Shown piece after piece: positions 1 through 8,922 of a DNA stretch of 64,000 nucleotides. A model generated the notes under the pieces. The model saw only the letters and a list, made by a program, of their open reading frames with translations, was not told the DNA's origin and made no database searches. The translations under genes and the position numbers were made by a program. The stretch is from the NCBI GenBank assembly GCA_964458015.1, contig CAYWGR010000003.1, positions 1 to 64,000 on the forward strand, given 5' to 3'. How positions within the stretch are numbered: the stretch's first letter is position 1; every line of letters starts with the position of its first letter. This DNA comes from CAYWGR01 sp964458015. Lineage in GTDB: Bacteria > Planctomycetota > Planctomycetia > Pirellulales > Thermoguttaceae.

Positions 1-120
1 TGCAGTTGCGTGGATTTTCCTGTGCCGTCGCCGCCGTCGATGGAGATAAACATGGCAAGTTTTGTAATAAATGAGCGGCTCTCGTGCTATGTCAGGCTAA
101 CTCGAAGCGATGGATTTCGC

Positions 121-1869
121 TTACTCTCTTGCTTTCACGGCAGTCAATGCCTTTCGGGCGTTGCCATTGATCATCCAGTTCTCATCCATGACGGCCTTTT
201 CGAGGGGAGCAATCGACTTTTTAGTGCCAATTTCTTTAAGAATCAGGCACATATCGGCTTTTGCCCAGGCATCGCTGCTCGCTGCGAAATGCGCCAGCAC
301 GGCATCCTCCGCATCCGGCCCCATCGAGGTAAGGAATTTGGTTGCAGTTCGCCGAACATGCCCATCGGACATTAGTTGCGAGATCGGCTTAATGGCCTCT
401 TTGGGTTTGAACTTGCACAGGGCTTCAACCGCACCGGTCCGGACGGGAGGCCACTCATCCTTCAACGCCTTGATAAGTGCCGGAACATTTTCGGGAGTCG
501 CCCAGTTTTTCATCGCGCCGGCAGCCTCGCCGCGAGTGCCTACTTGGTCGCTGCTAAGCATAACTGATTCGAGAGCCTTGGCGATTTTAGGGCTTGGCTC
601 CCGAGGCTTCTTCTCGCTCAATAATTTCACGGTCGCAGTGATTCGTTCAATATCGCCTGACGCCAGATCGACCAGCGCGGTCTCGATTTCTTGGTTGGTC
701 AGCGGCCGCAATTTTTCCTTTTTGGCCAATTCTTCTTTCTTCTTTGCCTCATCGGCTTCCTTCTGTGCCGCGGCGATCTCTTCTTCGCTAAGCAGGCGAT
801 ACGTGATTCGTACAGGAGATTCTTCGGTCTTGTTTGCCTCGCGCACAGTCACAAGCATTCTGAAATCCATGCTACCTGGTAAACCTCTCTCGGTATTGAA
901 AATCAACTTGCCGTCACCGTTAGCTTCAAAACGCGGTTTTCCATTTACAAGCCCACTGCCGGTGGTCAATTCATAGTGCTTGGCGATCGTGATTTGCTTG
1001 TCGGTTTGCCCCAAAATGGTGTAGACCGTTTTTTCCGTGGCAGGCACTCCCTCGCGATAACGCACACCCCAAAAACGATAGAACGGATAGAATGCTCCAA
1101 TCACACTGACTCCCGTATCGTTAGCGATAGTCCAGGCGGTCTTTTTCGTGTCGGGTAATTGTTCGATCATCAACTGGGATAGATCGCCCAACAGGAATGG
1201 CAATTGCGCATCGCCCTCGATGTGATCAACGCGCCCTTGCGGATCGACGGTAACAACGACTTCTTTTTGGGAATTCGAACGCACCATCACGGGAGGGCCT
1301 GGCATCATCCAGGGACCGAAACCGGGGCCGAAACCGGGACCGGCAATGGCAAAAACATCAATCGGCTCCAATCGTTCGCCGCGAGTCATTTTAGCCGACA
1401 TGCTCAATAGGATGTCATTTTCGTCGGCCGATTTTACCTTGTAAGTAACGTCGCCGGCGTAGTAGTTGGCATAGTATCCACGATCGCCCTTGATCGTAAC
1501 TCGGTAGGCGTAGGTTTGCCCCTTTTTCCACTGGTATCGCAGTTTCTGTAAATCCACAGTTGCTGCTGCGGCAGGCACCGGTTCGTTTTGTGGTTTCTCG
1601 GTAGTGGGGGATTCCGCCTTTCCACCGGTTATGCCCTCTTCCGCTGACTTGAGCACTTCATTAACGTAACGCACATCGCCCAAACTGAGTTTATTCAGAG
1701 GGACTGTCAGCGTGGAGCCATCGGTTTTTTTCAGGATGACCTTGCCATCTTTCACATCCAACAATTCCGCCTCTGCCGAGAAGCCACCGTTGCGAGAAGT
1801 CCATTGCCGGGCCATCGCCGGCATTGTCAGAACGCTGAAAACAACAGATGCATAAAGAACGAATTTCAT
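121..1869 (-). CDS. Secreted SHD1-domain protein with C-terminal HEAT-like repeats
   Basis: 582 aa. Residues 1-20 form a signal peptide (hydrophobic core ending in AMA, then RQW). Residues about 21-75 match an SHD1 (SLA1 homology domain 1) fold, with the pattern GGFSAEAELLDVKDGKVILK followed by LNKLS. This domain is frequent in planctomycete exported proteins. A beta-rich middle region (about 110-345) has a Gly/Pro-Met-rich loop and no recognised family. A charged, probably helical segment (about 350-385, rich in K and E) leads to alpha-helical HEAT-like repeats to the C-terminus. AGGAAGG lies about 12 nt upstream of the ATG. The protein is probably periplasmic or surface-located; no enzymatic function is visible. 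It is divergent from the sugar-phosphate cassette. Confidence 0.8.
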   Translation of the reverse strand: MKFVLYASVVFSVLTMPAMARQWTSRNGGFSAEAELLDVKDGKVILKKTDGSTLTVPLNKLSLGDVRYVNEVLKSAEEGITGGKAESPTTEKPQNEPVPAAAATVDLQKLRYQWKKGQTYAYRVTIKGDRGYYANYYAGDVTYKVKSADENDILLSMSAKMTRGERLEPIDVFAIAGPGFGPGFGPWMMPGPPVMVRSNSQKEVVVTVDPQGRVDHIEGDAQLPFLLGDLSQLMIEQLPDTKKTAWTIANDTGVSVIGAFYPFYRFWGVRYREGVPATEKTVYTILGQTDKQITIAKHYELTTGSGLVNGKPRFEANGDGKLIFNTERGLPGSMDFRMLVTVREANKTEESPVRITYRLLSEEEIAAAQKEADEAKKKEELAKKEKLRPLTNQEIETALVDLASGDIERITATVKLLSEKKPREPSPKIAKALESVMLSSDQVGTRGEAAGAMKNWATPENVPALIKALKDEWPPVRTGAVEALCKFKPKEAIKPISQLMSDGHVRRTATKFLTSMGPDAEDAVLAHFAASSDAWAKADMCLILKEIGTKKSIAPLEKAVMDENWMINGNARKALTAVKARE

Positions 1870-2163
1870 GGCAAATCACGCCTTCCTGAGTAAGATGTCC
1901 TTTTTCGATCAAAGACGACCGAGACATGATGACTGGAAAAGAACAACTACAACTATAGCTGGTGTGATAAATGGCTGTCAATCAAATAGGGTAGTGCTTT
2001 GGGGTGGTGCGACGATTTTTGCCTTGTGGGATGGTTAGTAGCTACGAGGGGTGTCAGGCTTGATGCTGTTCCCCTATTGTCTCGTGGCGGCGGGGCTTTT
2101 ATACTAAGGAGAACGCATGGCGTGTTATTTGTAAATGCCGTTGACCTCACGTGAGACCTGTCG
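1870..2163. other. Divergent intergenic region, 294 bp
   Basis: This spacer lies between two divergently transcribed genes and must hold both promoters. I saw no convincing -35/-10 pair, operator or RNA element. The region just before the SIS gene has only a weak purine run (GAGACC) as a possible ribosome-binding site. Confidence 0.4.
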
Positions 2164-3186
2164 ATGAATCTGAACAACCCTAAGTTCGCTGCTTTTGCAC
2201 TCGTTCGGGAAATGTTGGAGACTCCGCGCATCGTCGGAGAGTTCGATTTCTCGGCCGCCAAGGAGACCGCGCAAGCCATCCAAAGAGTCGGGCGTTTGTT
2301 TCTGACCGGCGAAGGATCGAGTCGAATCTTTCCGGCCAAAAACTTGATTTGTGAAGTGCTTCGGCAGGGTACTCCGTTGGCTGTTGCCACGGAAGGGGCA
2401 CGGCAGGCGCACGAGTACGACTTGAGCCAGTTCGCAGTGTTTGGCGCGAGCAACAGCGGCAAAACCAAAGAGCTCATCTCTTTGTTCACTCAATTGGGCA
2501 AACAAGGCCACTCGAACCGCTTTGGTTTGACGGCCAATAGTCCTTGCATGTTGGAAGACGTCACGAATCGTTGCTACACCTTGCGTTGCGGCAAGGAAGA
2601 CGCCGTGGCCGCCACGAAGAGCGTCGTCGAGCAGGCGTTGTTCTATCGGTCGCTGCTGGGCCCCTGGGAAAAGAATTCGCCGCTGACGGCCAATCAAAAA
2701 GAGGCTGCCCTGAAGTGCCAGGAAGTGTTGGAGGCCGATCTGGATCCGGCTTTGGTGGATAAGATCGCCAAAGCGCCGGTGATTTACTTTGCCGGGCGCA
2801 ACGACGGCGTTGCCGAGGAGCTGACCCTCAAGACAAACGAAATTACGCATAAGAAGAGCGATTGCTTGGAAGGCACCTATGCGGTGCACGGCATCGAGGA
2901 GATTATGCGCCGCGAGGAAGTGGTGATCGTCGTCGATCCGTTCCCGGCCGAGGTCGAGAAGTTCAAGGCCACGCTGGTCGATGGCGTCGGGATGACGGTC
3001 ATTGCGGTTTCGGATACTGAAACATCGTTGCCGACGATCCGCATTCCGCGCGTCGAAGGTTATCAGACGGTTCTGCAATTATTGGCCGGTTGGAACATTT
3101 TGGTTCACGTGGGCGTTGCCTTGGGAATTAATTTGGACAAGGCCGAGCGTGCCCGCAAGATCGGCAATGAGTTTATTGCACCGTAA
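2164..3186 (+). CDS. SIS-domain sugar-phosphate isomerase/deaminase-like protein
   Basis: 340 aa with two SIS (sugar isomerase) half-domains. The first has GEGSSRIFPAKN (about 44-55) and FGASNSGKTKELISL (about 97-111), the phosphosugar-binding Ser/Thr-rich loops. The second starts near 205 with YFAGRNDGVAEELTLKTNEI. Double-SIS proteins of this type include AgaS-like ketose/aldose isomerases, GlmS-type isomerases and FrlB-like deglycases. No glutaminase domain is present, so it is not GlmS. It starts a cassette with a PIG-L deacetylase, a GATase-like protein and a phosphofructokinase, which suggests an amino-sugar phosphate as substrate (inference). Exact substrate unknown. Confidence 0.8.
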   Translation: MNLNNPKFAAFALVREMLETPRIVGEFDFSAAKETAQAIQRVGRLFLTGEGSSRIFPAKNLICEVLRQGTPLAVATEGARQAHEYDLSQFAVFGASNSGKTKELISLFTQLGKQGHSNRFGLTANSPCMLEDVTNRCYTLRCGKEDAVAATKSVVEQALFYRSLLGPWEKNSPLTANQKEAALKCQEVLEADLDPALVDKIAKAPVIYFAGRNDGVAEELTLKTNEITHKKSDCLEGTYAVHGIEEIMRREEVVIVVDPFPAEVEKFKATLVDGVGMTVIAVSDTETSLPTIRIPRVEGYQTVLQLLAGWNILVHVGVALGINLDKAERARKIGNEFIAP

Positions 3187-3208
3187 TCGTAACAATGAAA
3201 AATGGAAA

Positions 3209-3240
3209 GCCGTTTGCGAAGCTGCAAGCGGCTTATTTCT
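3209..3240 (+). terminator. Hairpin followed by T-rich stretch (possible attenuator or repeat)
   Basis: GCCGTTTGC and GCAAGCGGC can pair across a 6-nt loop, followed by TTATTTCT. It sits 23 bp after the SIS gene stop and before the PIG-L gene. It could be a weak intrinsic terminator or attenuator inside the cassette. The core also resembles the dispersed CTTGCGGCTTYGCA element seen near 36.9 kb and 38.6 kb, so it may simply be a copy of that repeat. Confidence 0.4.
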
Positions 3241-3271
3241 AAGATCCCAGACCTCGGAACCCTGAAACGCC

Positions 3272-4102
3272 ATGTCCACCGCCATTACCTATATCCGCCG
3301 CACGCCTGAAGGGCTTATGACAACGTCGAACATCGCGGAGTTGTTTCCGGATTGGCGTGGTCGCGATGAATGCTGGATGTTTGTTTCGCCGCACGATGAT
3401 GACGTTATCATTGGCGCGGGATTGACGTTCCAAGTCGGTTTGGCTGCGGGAGCGAAAGTTCATGCGGTGGTGGTGACGGATGGCCGGATGGGCTATTGTC
3501 GATTCGAGCAGCGGCGGAATATCGTGAAAATCCGTCGCGCGGAGACGGAGAAGGGGTATGGTTTGCTCGGATTGCCGGTCGATAATCTGCGGTTCATCGA
3601 GTGTCCCGACTGCAATTTGAACGCCTATCGCGGGCGGCATTTTACGACCATCGGCGCTCCGACGGAAATCGAGGGCGCCGGCGGGATGCAAAATGCCGTT
3701 ACTTATGCTTTGCGGCAGATTCGGCCGAATCGCGTGTTTCTGCCGACGAATACGGATTTGCACCCGGACCACCAAATTGTTCACGAGGAAACGCTGATTA
3801 GTTTGTTCCATGCCCAGGGCAATATCTGGCCCGAGCTTGGGACACCGATTGCCGAGGTGCCGAAAGTTTATGAGTTCGCGTGCTATTGCGATTTTCCTGA
3901 GCCGCCGCAGATTCGGGTCGAGGCGACTCCGATGATGTTGGAAGCCAAGCTTGACGCAATTCGCGCCTTTGCGAGTCAGGAACAGATCGAGACGGTCGTG
4001 TCGATCCAGCGCAACGTCGGGCCGATCGAATATCTGCGTGAGTTGGCTTTCCTTTTTTACAATCCCGAGCAGTATCACCCCTTGTTTACCGAGGCATCTT
4101 GA
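3272..4102 (+). CDS. PIG-L family deacetylase
   Basis: 276 aa. The zinc-binding signature of the PIG-L/LmbE/BshB N-deacetylase family is visible as SPHDDDVIIGAG (about residues 35-46), with a second histidine motif HPDHQIVHEE (about residues 168-177). The family removes N-acetyl groups from GlcNAc-containing substrates using a single metal. The ATG at 3272 gives a full-length product. The stop TGA shares one base with the next gene's ATG (TGATG), which indicates translational coupling. Within the cassette it would supply a free amino sugar for the upstream SIS protein (inference). Confidence 0.87.
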   Translation: MSTAITYIRRTPEGLMTTSNIAELFPDWRGRDECWMFVSPHDDDVIIGAGLTFQVGLAAGAKVHAVVVTDGRMGYCRFEQRRNIVKIRRAETEKGYGLLGLPVDNLRFIECPDCNLNAYRGRHFTTIGAPTEIEGAGGMQNAVTYALRQIRPNRVFLPTNTDLHPDHQIVHEETLISLFHAQGNIWPELGTPIAEVPKVYEFACYCDFPEPPQIRVEATPMMLEAKLDAIRAFASQEQIETVVSIQRNVGPIEYLRELAFLFYNPEQYHPLFTEAS

Positions 4103-4851
4103 TGTCGGCAAAGGTTTGTTACTTAGGCGACGGCTCTCTGGGCGGCGCGGCGAGTTATTTGGCCGGGATCATGCTGCATTACGGCATCGAGTTCGACCAT
4201 GTGGCGAGCGATATTGCGCCGCCGGAACGTTTTTTTGCCGAGCCGTATGCGCTGTATGTGGTGAGCGATTATCCGGCGGCTCGATTTGGCGAAAAAGCGA
4301 TGGGCCATGCGGCCGGCCGCGTCGAGCAGGGGGCGGGCTTGGTGATGTTCGGCGGTTGGGAGAGCTATTTCGGCCGGTTGGGCGAGTATCATCAATCGCC
4401 GTTGGCGGATGTTTTGCCAGTCGTGATGCAAAATTGCGACGACCGGCGGAATTATGCGCAGCCGTGCTTGGTGAAGAAAGCGGCCGACCATCCGATTCTC
4501 GCGGATTTGCCCTGGGATCAGCCACCGGGCATCGGCGGATTTAATGCCATTGCGCCGAAGCCGGATACGCAGACGTTGTTGACGTCGGTGCAGTTTTCGG
4601 TGCATCAAGCGGCCGGTGCTTTTCAGTTTACGCAAGGCAAGGAAACGCCGCTTCTGATTGTCGGTCAGCATGGGCGGGGTCGGACGGCTGCTTTGGCCAC
4701 GGACGTGGCGCCGCACTGGGTCGGCGGGTTTGTCGATTGGGGCGATAGCCGCGTCGTGCAGCCTGTTGCCGGCGATTGCATCGAAGTTGGCTGTTGGTAC
4801 GCCCGGTTTTTCCGCAATCTATTAGTTTGGGCGGGAAAGCTCGAACAATAG
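4102..4851 (+). CDS. Class I glutamine-amidotransferase-like protein (COG5426 / GATase1-like type)
   Basis: 249 aa from the ATG at 4102, which overlaps the preceding stop codon by one base; a TTG one codon earlier is less likely. The fold cues are an N-terminal VVSDYPAARFG strand-turn, GLVMFGGWESYFGR, and a late GQHGRGRTAALATDVAPHW block near the C-terminus. These match putative glutamine amidotransferase proteins of the ThuA/GATase1-like group. A canonical Cys-His-Glu glutaminase triad is not evident, so amidotransferase activity is doubtful. It is located between a PIG-L deacetylase and a phosphofructokinase, so a role in the same sugar pathway is likely but undefined. Confidence 0.7.
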   Translation: MSAKVCYLGDGSLGGAASYLAGIMLHYGIEFDHVASDIAPPERFFAEPYALYVVSDYPAARFGEKAMGHAAGRVEQGAGLVMFGGWESYFGRLGEYHQSPLADVLPVVMQNCDDRRNYAQPCLVKKAADHPILADLPWDQPPGIGGFNAIAPKPDTQTLLTSVQFSVHQAAGAFQFTQGKETPLLIVGQHGRGRTAALATDVAPHWVGGFVDWGDSRVVQPVAGDCIEVGCWYARFFRNLLVWAGKLEQ

Positions 4852-4913
4852 CCGAGAGAATTGTCGGCAACATCGTAACCAGAACCAATCATTGTTGAAT
4901 AAGGATATATTAA

Positions 4914-6113
4914 ATGCTTCGAGGCAATGCCATCGTTGGACAGAGCGGCGGACCTACCAGCGTGATCAACGCGAGTCTTTGCGGAGTCGTTCAAGGGTGC
5001 CTTGCCCAAAAGGACATTGGCCGGACGCTCGGGATGCGGTATGGCATCGAAGGTTTCATGCAGGGCAATGTGATCGATCTGGGGCGCGAGGCTCCGGCCG
5101 TGATCGAAGGTTTGCGCACCACGCCGAGTTCGGCTTTGGGAAGCTGCCGCCACAAGCTGAAAGAAGCGGATTTTCCCGCCATTTTGGAGAAGCTCAAGCA
5201 ATATGATATCCGCTACTATTTCCTCGCCGGCGGCAACGACACGATGGATACGATCCATCGGGTTGAGAAGTATTGCCGGGAGCATGGCTACGAATTGATC
5301 GGTGTAGGCGTGCCGAAGACGGTCGATAACGATCTTTGCGGCACGGACCATACGCCGGGTTTCGGCAGCGCGGCTCGTTATGTGGCGATGTCGGTCAAGC
5401 AGGCCGGAATGCTCGCCCGGGACATGAAGAAGGTGGACCAGTATGTGATTTTTCAGACCGTCGGTCGTTCGGCCGGTTGGCTTCCGGCGGCGGCTGCGAT
5501 GGCCAAGCAATCGGAAGACGACGCTCCGCATATTATCTTGTTGCCGGAACGTGCCTTCGATCGCGAAAAATTCCTGGCCGACGTGAAGCGTTGTCACGAT
5601 CGTTACGGTTGGTGCAGCGTGGTATGCGGCGAGGGCGTTTGCTATGCCGACGGTACGCCGATCAGCGCCTCGCAAACGAAAGATAAGTTTGCGAACGTCG
5701 AGTTTGGCGCGATGGGCGGCACCAGTGCGGCCATGATGTTGCATCGCATGATTAACGCCGAATTCGGATGGCGCGGCGAGTTCCAAGTTTGTGAATCGTT
5801 GCAGATGTGCGCCGCCGACCGGGCCGAGCTCGGCGACGTGGAAGAAGCTTATGCCTGCGGGCGTCGTGCCGTTGAATTGGCTGCCGGGGGCACGTCGGGC
5901 GTGATGGTTAGCATCGTGCGCGAGTCGAGCAATCCTTATCGCTGGTCGTTGGGTACGGCACCGTTGGCCGAAGTGGCGCTGGGCGCGAAACCGATGCCCG
6001 ACGAATTCATCAATGCCGAAGGTAATTTTGTAACCCAGGCCTGCATCGATTACTTGAAGCCGCTTATAGGCGAATTGCCCGATTACGTGCGATTGGCCGG
6101 CGTGCCGGCATAA
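4914..6113 (+). CDS. pfp: Phosphofructokinase, probably pyrophosphate-dependent
   Basis: 399 aa. It carries the family landmarks GQSGGPTSVINAS (9-21), GGNDTMDTI (106-114) and GVPKTVDNDLCGTDHTPGFG. In ATP-dependent PfkA the second motif is GGDGS and the third PGTIDND. Asp at the GGDDS position and Lys in PKTVDND are the known markers of PPi-dependent enzymes, so PPi use is favoured. The Asn in GGNDT, in place of the usual Asp, is a deviation. AAGGA lies 7 nt before the ATG. The likely reaction is phosphorylation of fructose-6-P (or a related ketose-6-P) to the 1,6-bisphosphate, as the last step of the cassette. Confidence 0.85.
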   Translation: MLRGNAIVGQSGGPTSVINASLCGVVQGCLAQKDIGRTLGMRYGIEGFMQGNVIDLGREAPAVIEGLRTTPSSALGSCRHKLKEADFPAILEKLKQYDIRYYFLAGGNDTMDTIHRVEKYCREHGYELIGVGVPKTVDNDLCGTDHTPGFGSAARYVAMSVKQAGMLARDMKKVDQYVIFQTVGRSAGWLPAAAAMAKQSEDDAPHIILLPERAFDREKFLADVKRCHDRYGWCSVVCGEGVCYADGTPISASQTKDKFANVEFGAMGGTSAAMMLHRMINAEFGWRGEFQVCESLQMCAADRAELGDVEEAYACGRRAVELAAGGTSGVMVSIVRESSNPYRWSLGTAPLAEVALGAKPMPDEFINAEGNFVTQACIDYLKPLIGELPDYVRLAGVPA

Positions 6114-6436
6114 TGACAGGACGGGGGCAAGTGAAGATGAGCCTGATCGTCCCGACATTGCTTATCTGAGATTCCATAGCTGTCACTGGTACGGCGGCTG
6201 GGCCGCAGGGCCGACGTACCGGCGGCCGCTGAATTATGGTGCAATCCGCGCACATTCCGGGAGCTGTTAGCTCCCGGCTATACGGTTGTGTTTTTCCGAT
6301 CTGCGGATAAACCGCCATATTTTTTTGCTGCACCCTTCGTAGCGAAAAAGCTTGCTACGTCGTGCATATTCATTATAATGACGGCTCACACTTGCTATGG
6401 TTTTTCCCCTCCCTGTCACCCCCGCCTGGTATTGTG
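6114..6436. repeat. Intergenic region with dispersed structured repeat, copy A
   Basis: Positions 6178-6335 resemble 31495-31604. Shared blocks include the palindrome-rich GTACGGCGGCTGGGCCG / GTACCGGCGGCCGCT segment and a later CTGCGGATAAACCGCCATA / CTGCGGACAAACCGTCATA segment, both ending in CTGCACC. Copy A has an extra insertion holding the hairpin CCGGGAGC-TGTTA-GCTCCCGG (6257-6277). A second hairpin, CGTAGC-N10-GCTACG, lies near 6339-6360. It could act as a transcription boundary after the phosphofructokinase gene. No gene is present. Confidence 0.65.
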
Positions 6437-8857
6437 ATGCTATATTCCGTCCAGTCTCGTTTTGCTTCGTGGATCGGCGTGGTTGTTTGTTTGGTGTTCG
6501 TGCAAATATCTTTTGCGGCGGAGCAAGGAGCGGAGCCGGCGAAACACGGGTCTGCGCCCGGCGATAATCTTTTAGTCAATCCAGGCTTTGAGGATGGAAC
6601 CGGCTGGACTCTGATCGGCTCGGGCGCGCAGTGGGACGCCAAGGTTGCTCACCAAGGTGGCCGCTCCTTGCGCTGCTCGAATACCGCTTCGGATGAAACA
6701 TCCGGAGCAAAGCAGGTGATTGTTTTCGACACCCCCGTACAGCATTCGATTCGCATTTCTGGTTGGAGCCGGGCGGAACATATCGATGCCGTGGATGATT
6801 ATGATATTTTCGTTGATGCCCATTACGCCGATGGAACACCGCTTTGGGGACAAATCGCCAGGTTCAATCCTGAAAGCACGGATTGGCATCGTGTTGAATA
6901 CACGTTCCAGCCGGTTAAGCCGCTCAAGTCGCTCGATGTTTACGTTTTCCTGCGTAAGGCCAAAGGCACCGCTTGGTTCGACGATCTGAAAATCGAACGG
7001 ACTCCCCTGGAAATCAGTGGCTTCAAGGTCTTTCCCAATGTATACGGCACCATGAGCTTGAGCGTTGTAGGACAGACGAGCCTTCCTTCGGAATGGAACG
7101 CCGTGATTAAGGGCCCCTCGGGCGTTTTGGCCCAATCTCAGGGAAATTCTAGTCCGATCCTGTTGGAATGGGTTGCACCGGAATCCGCACCGGCCGGTAA
7201 ATACGCAGCGCATCTCACGGTGAAAGATCCGTCGTCGGGTGCGACCTGCCACGCAGAGCGCGAGTTCGATCTTGCCCCAACGGGCGTTCAACGCAATTTC
7301 GCTGTATGGACCGAATCGAGCATGCGCCACGTGCTTCCCAGTGCAATGCCTCCCTTGCGCAGTGTGGAAAAACCGCAGGCGGAAATCCAACTGGCCGGCC
7401 GGGAATATGAGAGTTTTCAGATTTTACTTCGTTCGGGCGTCGAGCAACCGATCCGCGAGGTTTCCGTGATTCCGAGCGACCTTGTTTGCAAAACTTCGGG
7501 GGCCAAGATCGCCGCGGCAAATATCACATGGCATGAAGTGGGCTACGTTCGCGTGGACAAACTACGCGGCCATCCGGCCGATCCCGACGCCTTGCCGGGC
7601 TGGTGGCCCGATGCGTTATTGCCGGTCGATAAGATGGACATCCTGCCACAATTTACGCAATCCATCTGGGTGACGGTCCTTGCTCCCGCCGGAACGCCTG
7701 CGGGCGATTATCGGGGCACGATCTCGCTACAGCCCAAGGGGAAGCCGGCGATTGAAATCGGCGTATGCGCAAAAGTCTACGGCTTTGATCTGCCGGTCCG
7801 CAGCCACTTGAAAACAACGTTCGCACTTATGGACGGCTACTTGGAACGCTTATATGGAAAGCCCTTGTCGGACGAGATGCGGCGCAAATACGGCGACTTT
7901 GTTTTGCAGCATCGGCTGAATCCGGATGATATCTCGCGGACATCGCCGCCGGCGATCGAAGATTTGCGCCACTACAAGGATCGCCTGAATACGTTCAACA
8001 TCATGAACCTAGTCGAGCCGCGCGGCGATAAAACCTGGGTTTGCTATAGCGAGAAACCAATCTACACCGAGGAATTCAAAAAACAATTGATCGCCCGACT
8101 CGATCCAGCCGTCGAAGAGATCCGCAAAGAAGGGCTCGAACATCTTGCATATATACATGGTTTCGACGAGCGCGAAAAAGATTTCTACCCGATCTTTCGT
8201 GAGTTTTTCGGGCTGGTCAAACAGCGGTATCCCAAGATTCCAACGTTGACCACCGGCAGATTTCCGCTGGAACCCGATGTTTTACGCGATCTTAAAGTGG
8301 ATTGGGCGTGTCCCTTAACGCCGGGTTATCAGTACGAAGCCGCAGAAAAATGCCGGCAAGCCGGTTTCCAAGTTTGGGCCTACGTTTGCCTGGGGCCGGG
8401 CTATCCCTATGCCAACTGGCTCGCCGATCATCCGTTGATCGAATCGCGCGTCTTCTGGTGGCAGGCTTACCAGCAAAAGATGGACGGCATACTGTATTGG
8501 GGCTTGAATATCTGGGACCGAAAAAACAATGAGCATCGCATCCATCCGGAAAAAGGCCCCTTGTTGGATTTCAGCATTACCACGGGAGGGCCCGAGTGGC
8601 CCGAGTATGATAAGCTTCACGGCGACGGCGTGCTGCTCTATCCCGGCGATAAAGGCCCCATCGGAAGCATCCGCTTGGCGAATCTCCGCGACGGACTGGA
8701 GGATTACGAGTATCTCTGGCTCTTGGCCGAGAAGCTAAAAAATGTCGAGCAAGCGAGGCGGGCGTGTTTGCCAGTAACCGAATCACTGACCAGGTTTACT
8801 AGAGACCCCGAAAAAGTCGTATCCCAGCGCGATGCTATTGCCCGGCAACTGCCATAG
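6437..8857 (+). CDS. Secreted DUF4091 glycoside-hydrolase-like protein
   Basis: 806 aa from the ATG at 6437. The longer frame from 6362 is rejected because the signal peptide begins here (hydrophobic IGVVVCLVFVQISFA, then AEQG). Residues about 40-200 form a jelly-roll carbohydrate-binding module starting NLLVNPGFEDGTGW and ending in the CBM-like AWFDDLKIE. A beta-sandwich follows, then a TIM-barrel-like C-terminal half with a DUF4091 signature near the end (RLANLRDGLEDYEYL). DUF4091 is associated with GH123-like beta-N-acetylgalactosaminidase folds, so an extracytoplasmic glycan hydrolase is likely. The substrate cannot be read from sequence. Confidence 0.82.
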   Translation: MLYSVQSRFASWIGVVVCLVFVQISFAAEQGAEPAKHGSAPGDNLLVNPGFEDGTGWTLIGSGAQWDAKVAHQGGRSLRCSNTASDETSGAKQVIVFDTPVQHSIRISGWSRAEHIDAVDDYDIFVDAHYADGTPLWGQIARFNPESTDWHRVEYTFQPVKPLKSLDVYVFLRKAKGTAWFDDLKIERTPLEISGFKVFPNVYGTMSLSVVGQTSLPSEWNAVIKGPSGVLAQSQGNSSPILLEWVAPESAPAGKYAAHLTVKDPSSGATCHAEREFDLAPTGVQRNFAVWTESSMRHVLPSAMPPLRSVEKPQAEIQLAGREYESFQILLRSGVEQPIREVSVIPSDLVCKTSGAKIAAANITWHEVGYVRVDKLRGHPADPDALPGWWPDALLPVDKMDILPQFTQSIWVTVLAPAGTPAGDYRGTISLQPKGKPAIEIGVCAKVYGFDLPVRSHLKTTFALMDGYLERLYGKPLSDEMRRKYGDFVLQHRLNPDDISRTSPPAIEDLRHYKDRLNTFNIMNLVEPRGDKTWVCYSEKPIYTEEFKKQLIARLDPAVEEIRKEGLEHLAYIHGFDEREKDFYPIFREFFGLVKQRYPKIPTLTTGRFPLEPDVLRDLKVDWACPLTPGYQYEAAEKCRQAGFQVWAYVCLGPGYPYANWLADHPLIESRVFWWQAYQQKMDGILYWGLNIWDRKNNEHRIHPEKGPLLDFSITTGGPEWPEYDKLHGDGVLLYPGDKGPIGSIRLANLRDGLEDYEYLWLLAEKLKNVEQARRACLPVTESLTRFTRDPEKVVSQRDAIARQLP

Positions 8858-8922
8858 GGTTTTGCGCAATAAGAGAAGCTCGGCAAACTGGGATTATGGG
8901 GAAACCGCGAGAAGCAAGATGC

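Noticed and set aside
110..976. 288-residue open frame on the plus strand
   Set aside because: Antisense to the SHD1/HEAT gene; the minus-strand frame has a signal peptide and domains, this one has neither.
4665..6158. 497-residue open frame on the minus strand
   Set aside because: Antisense to the phosphofructokinase gene, with Arg/His-rich shadow composition.
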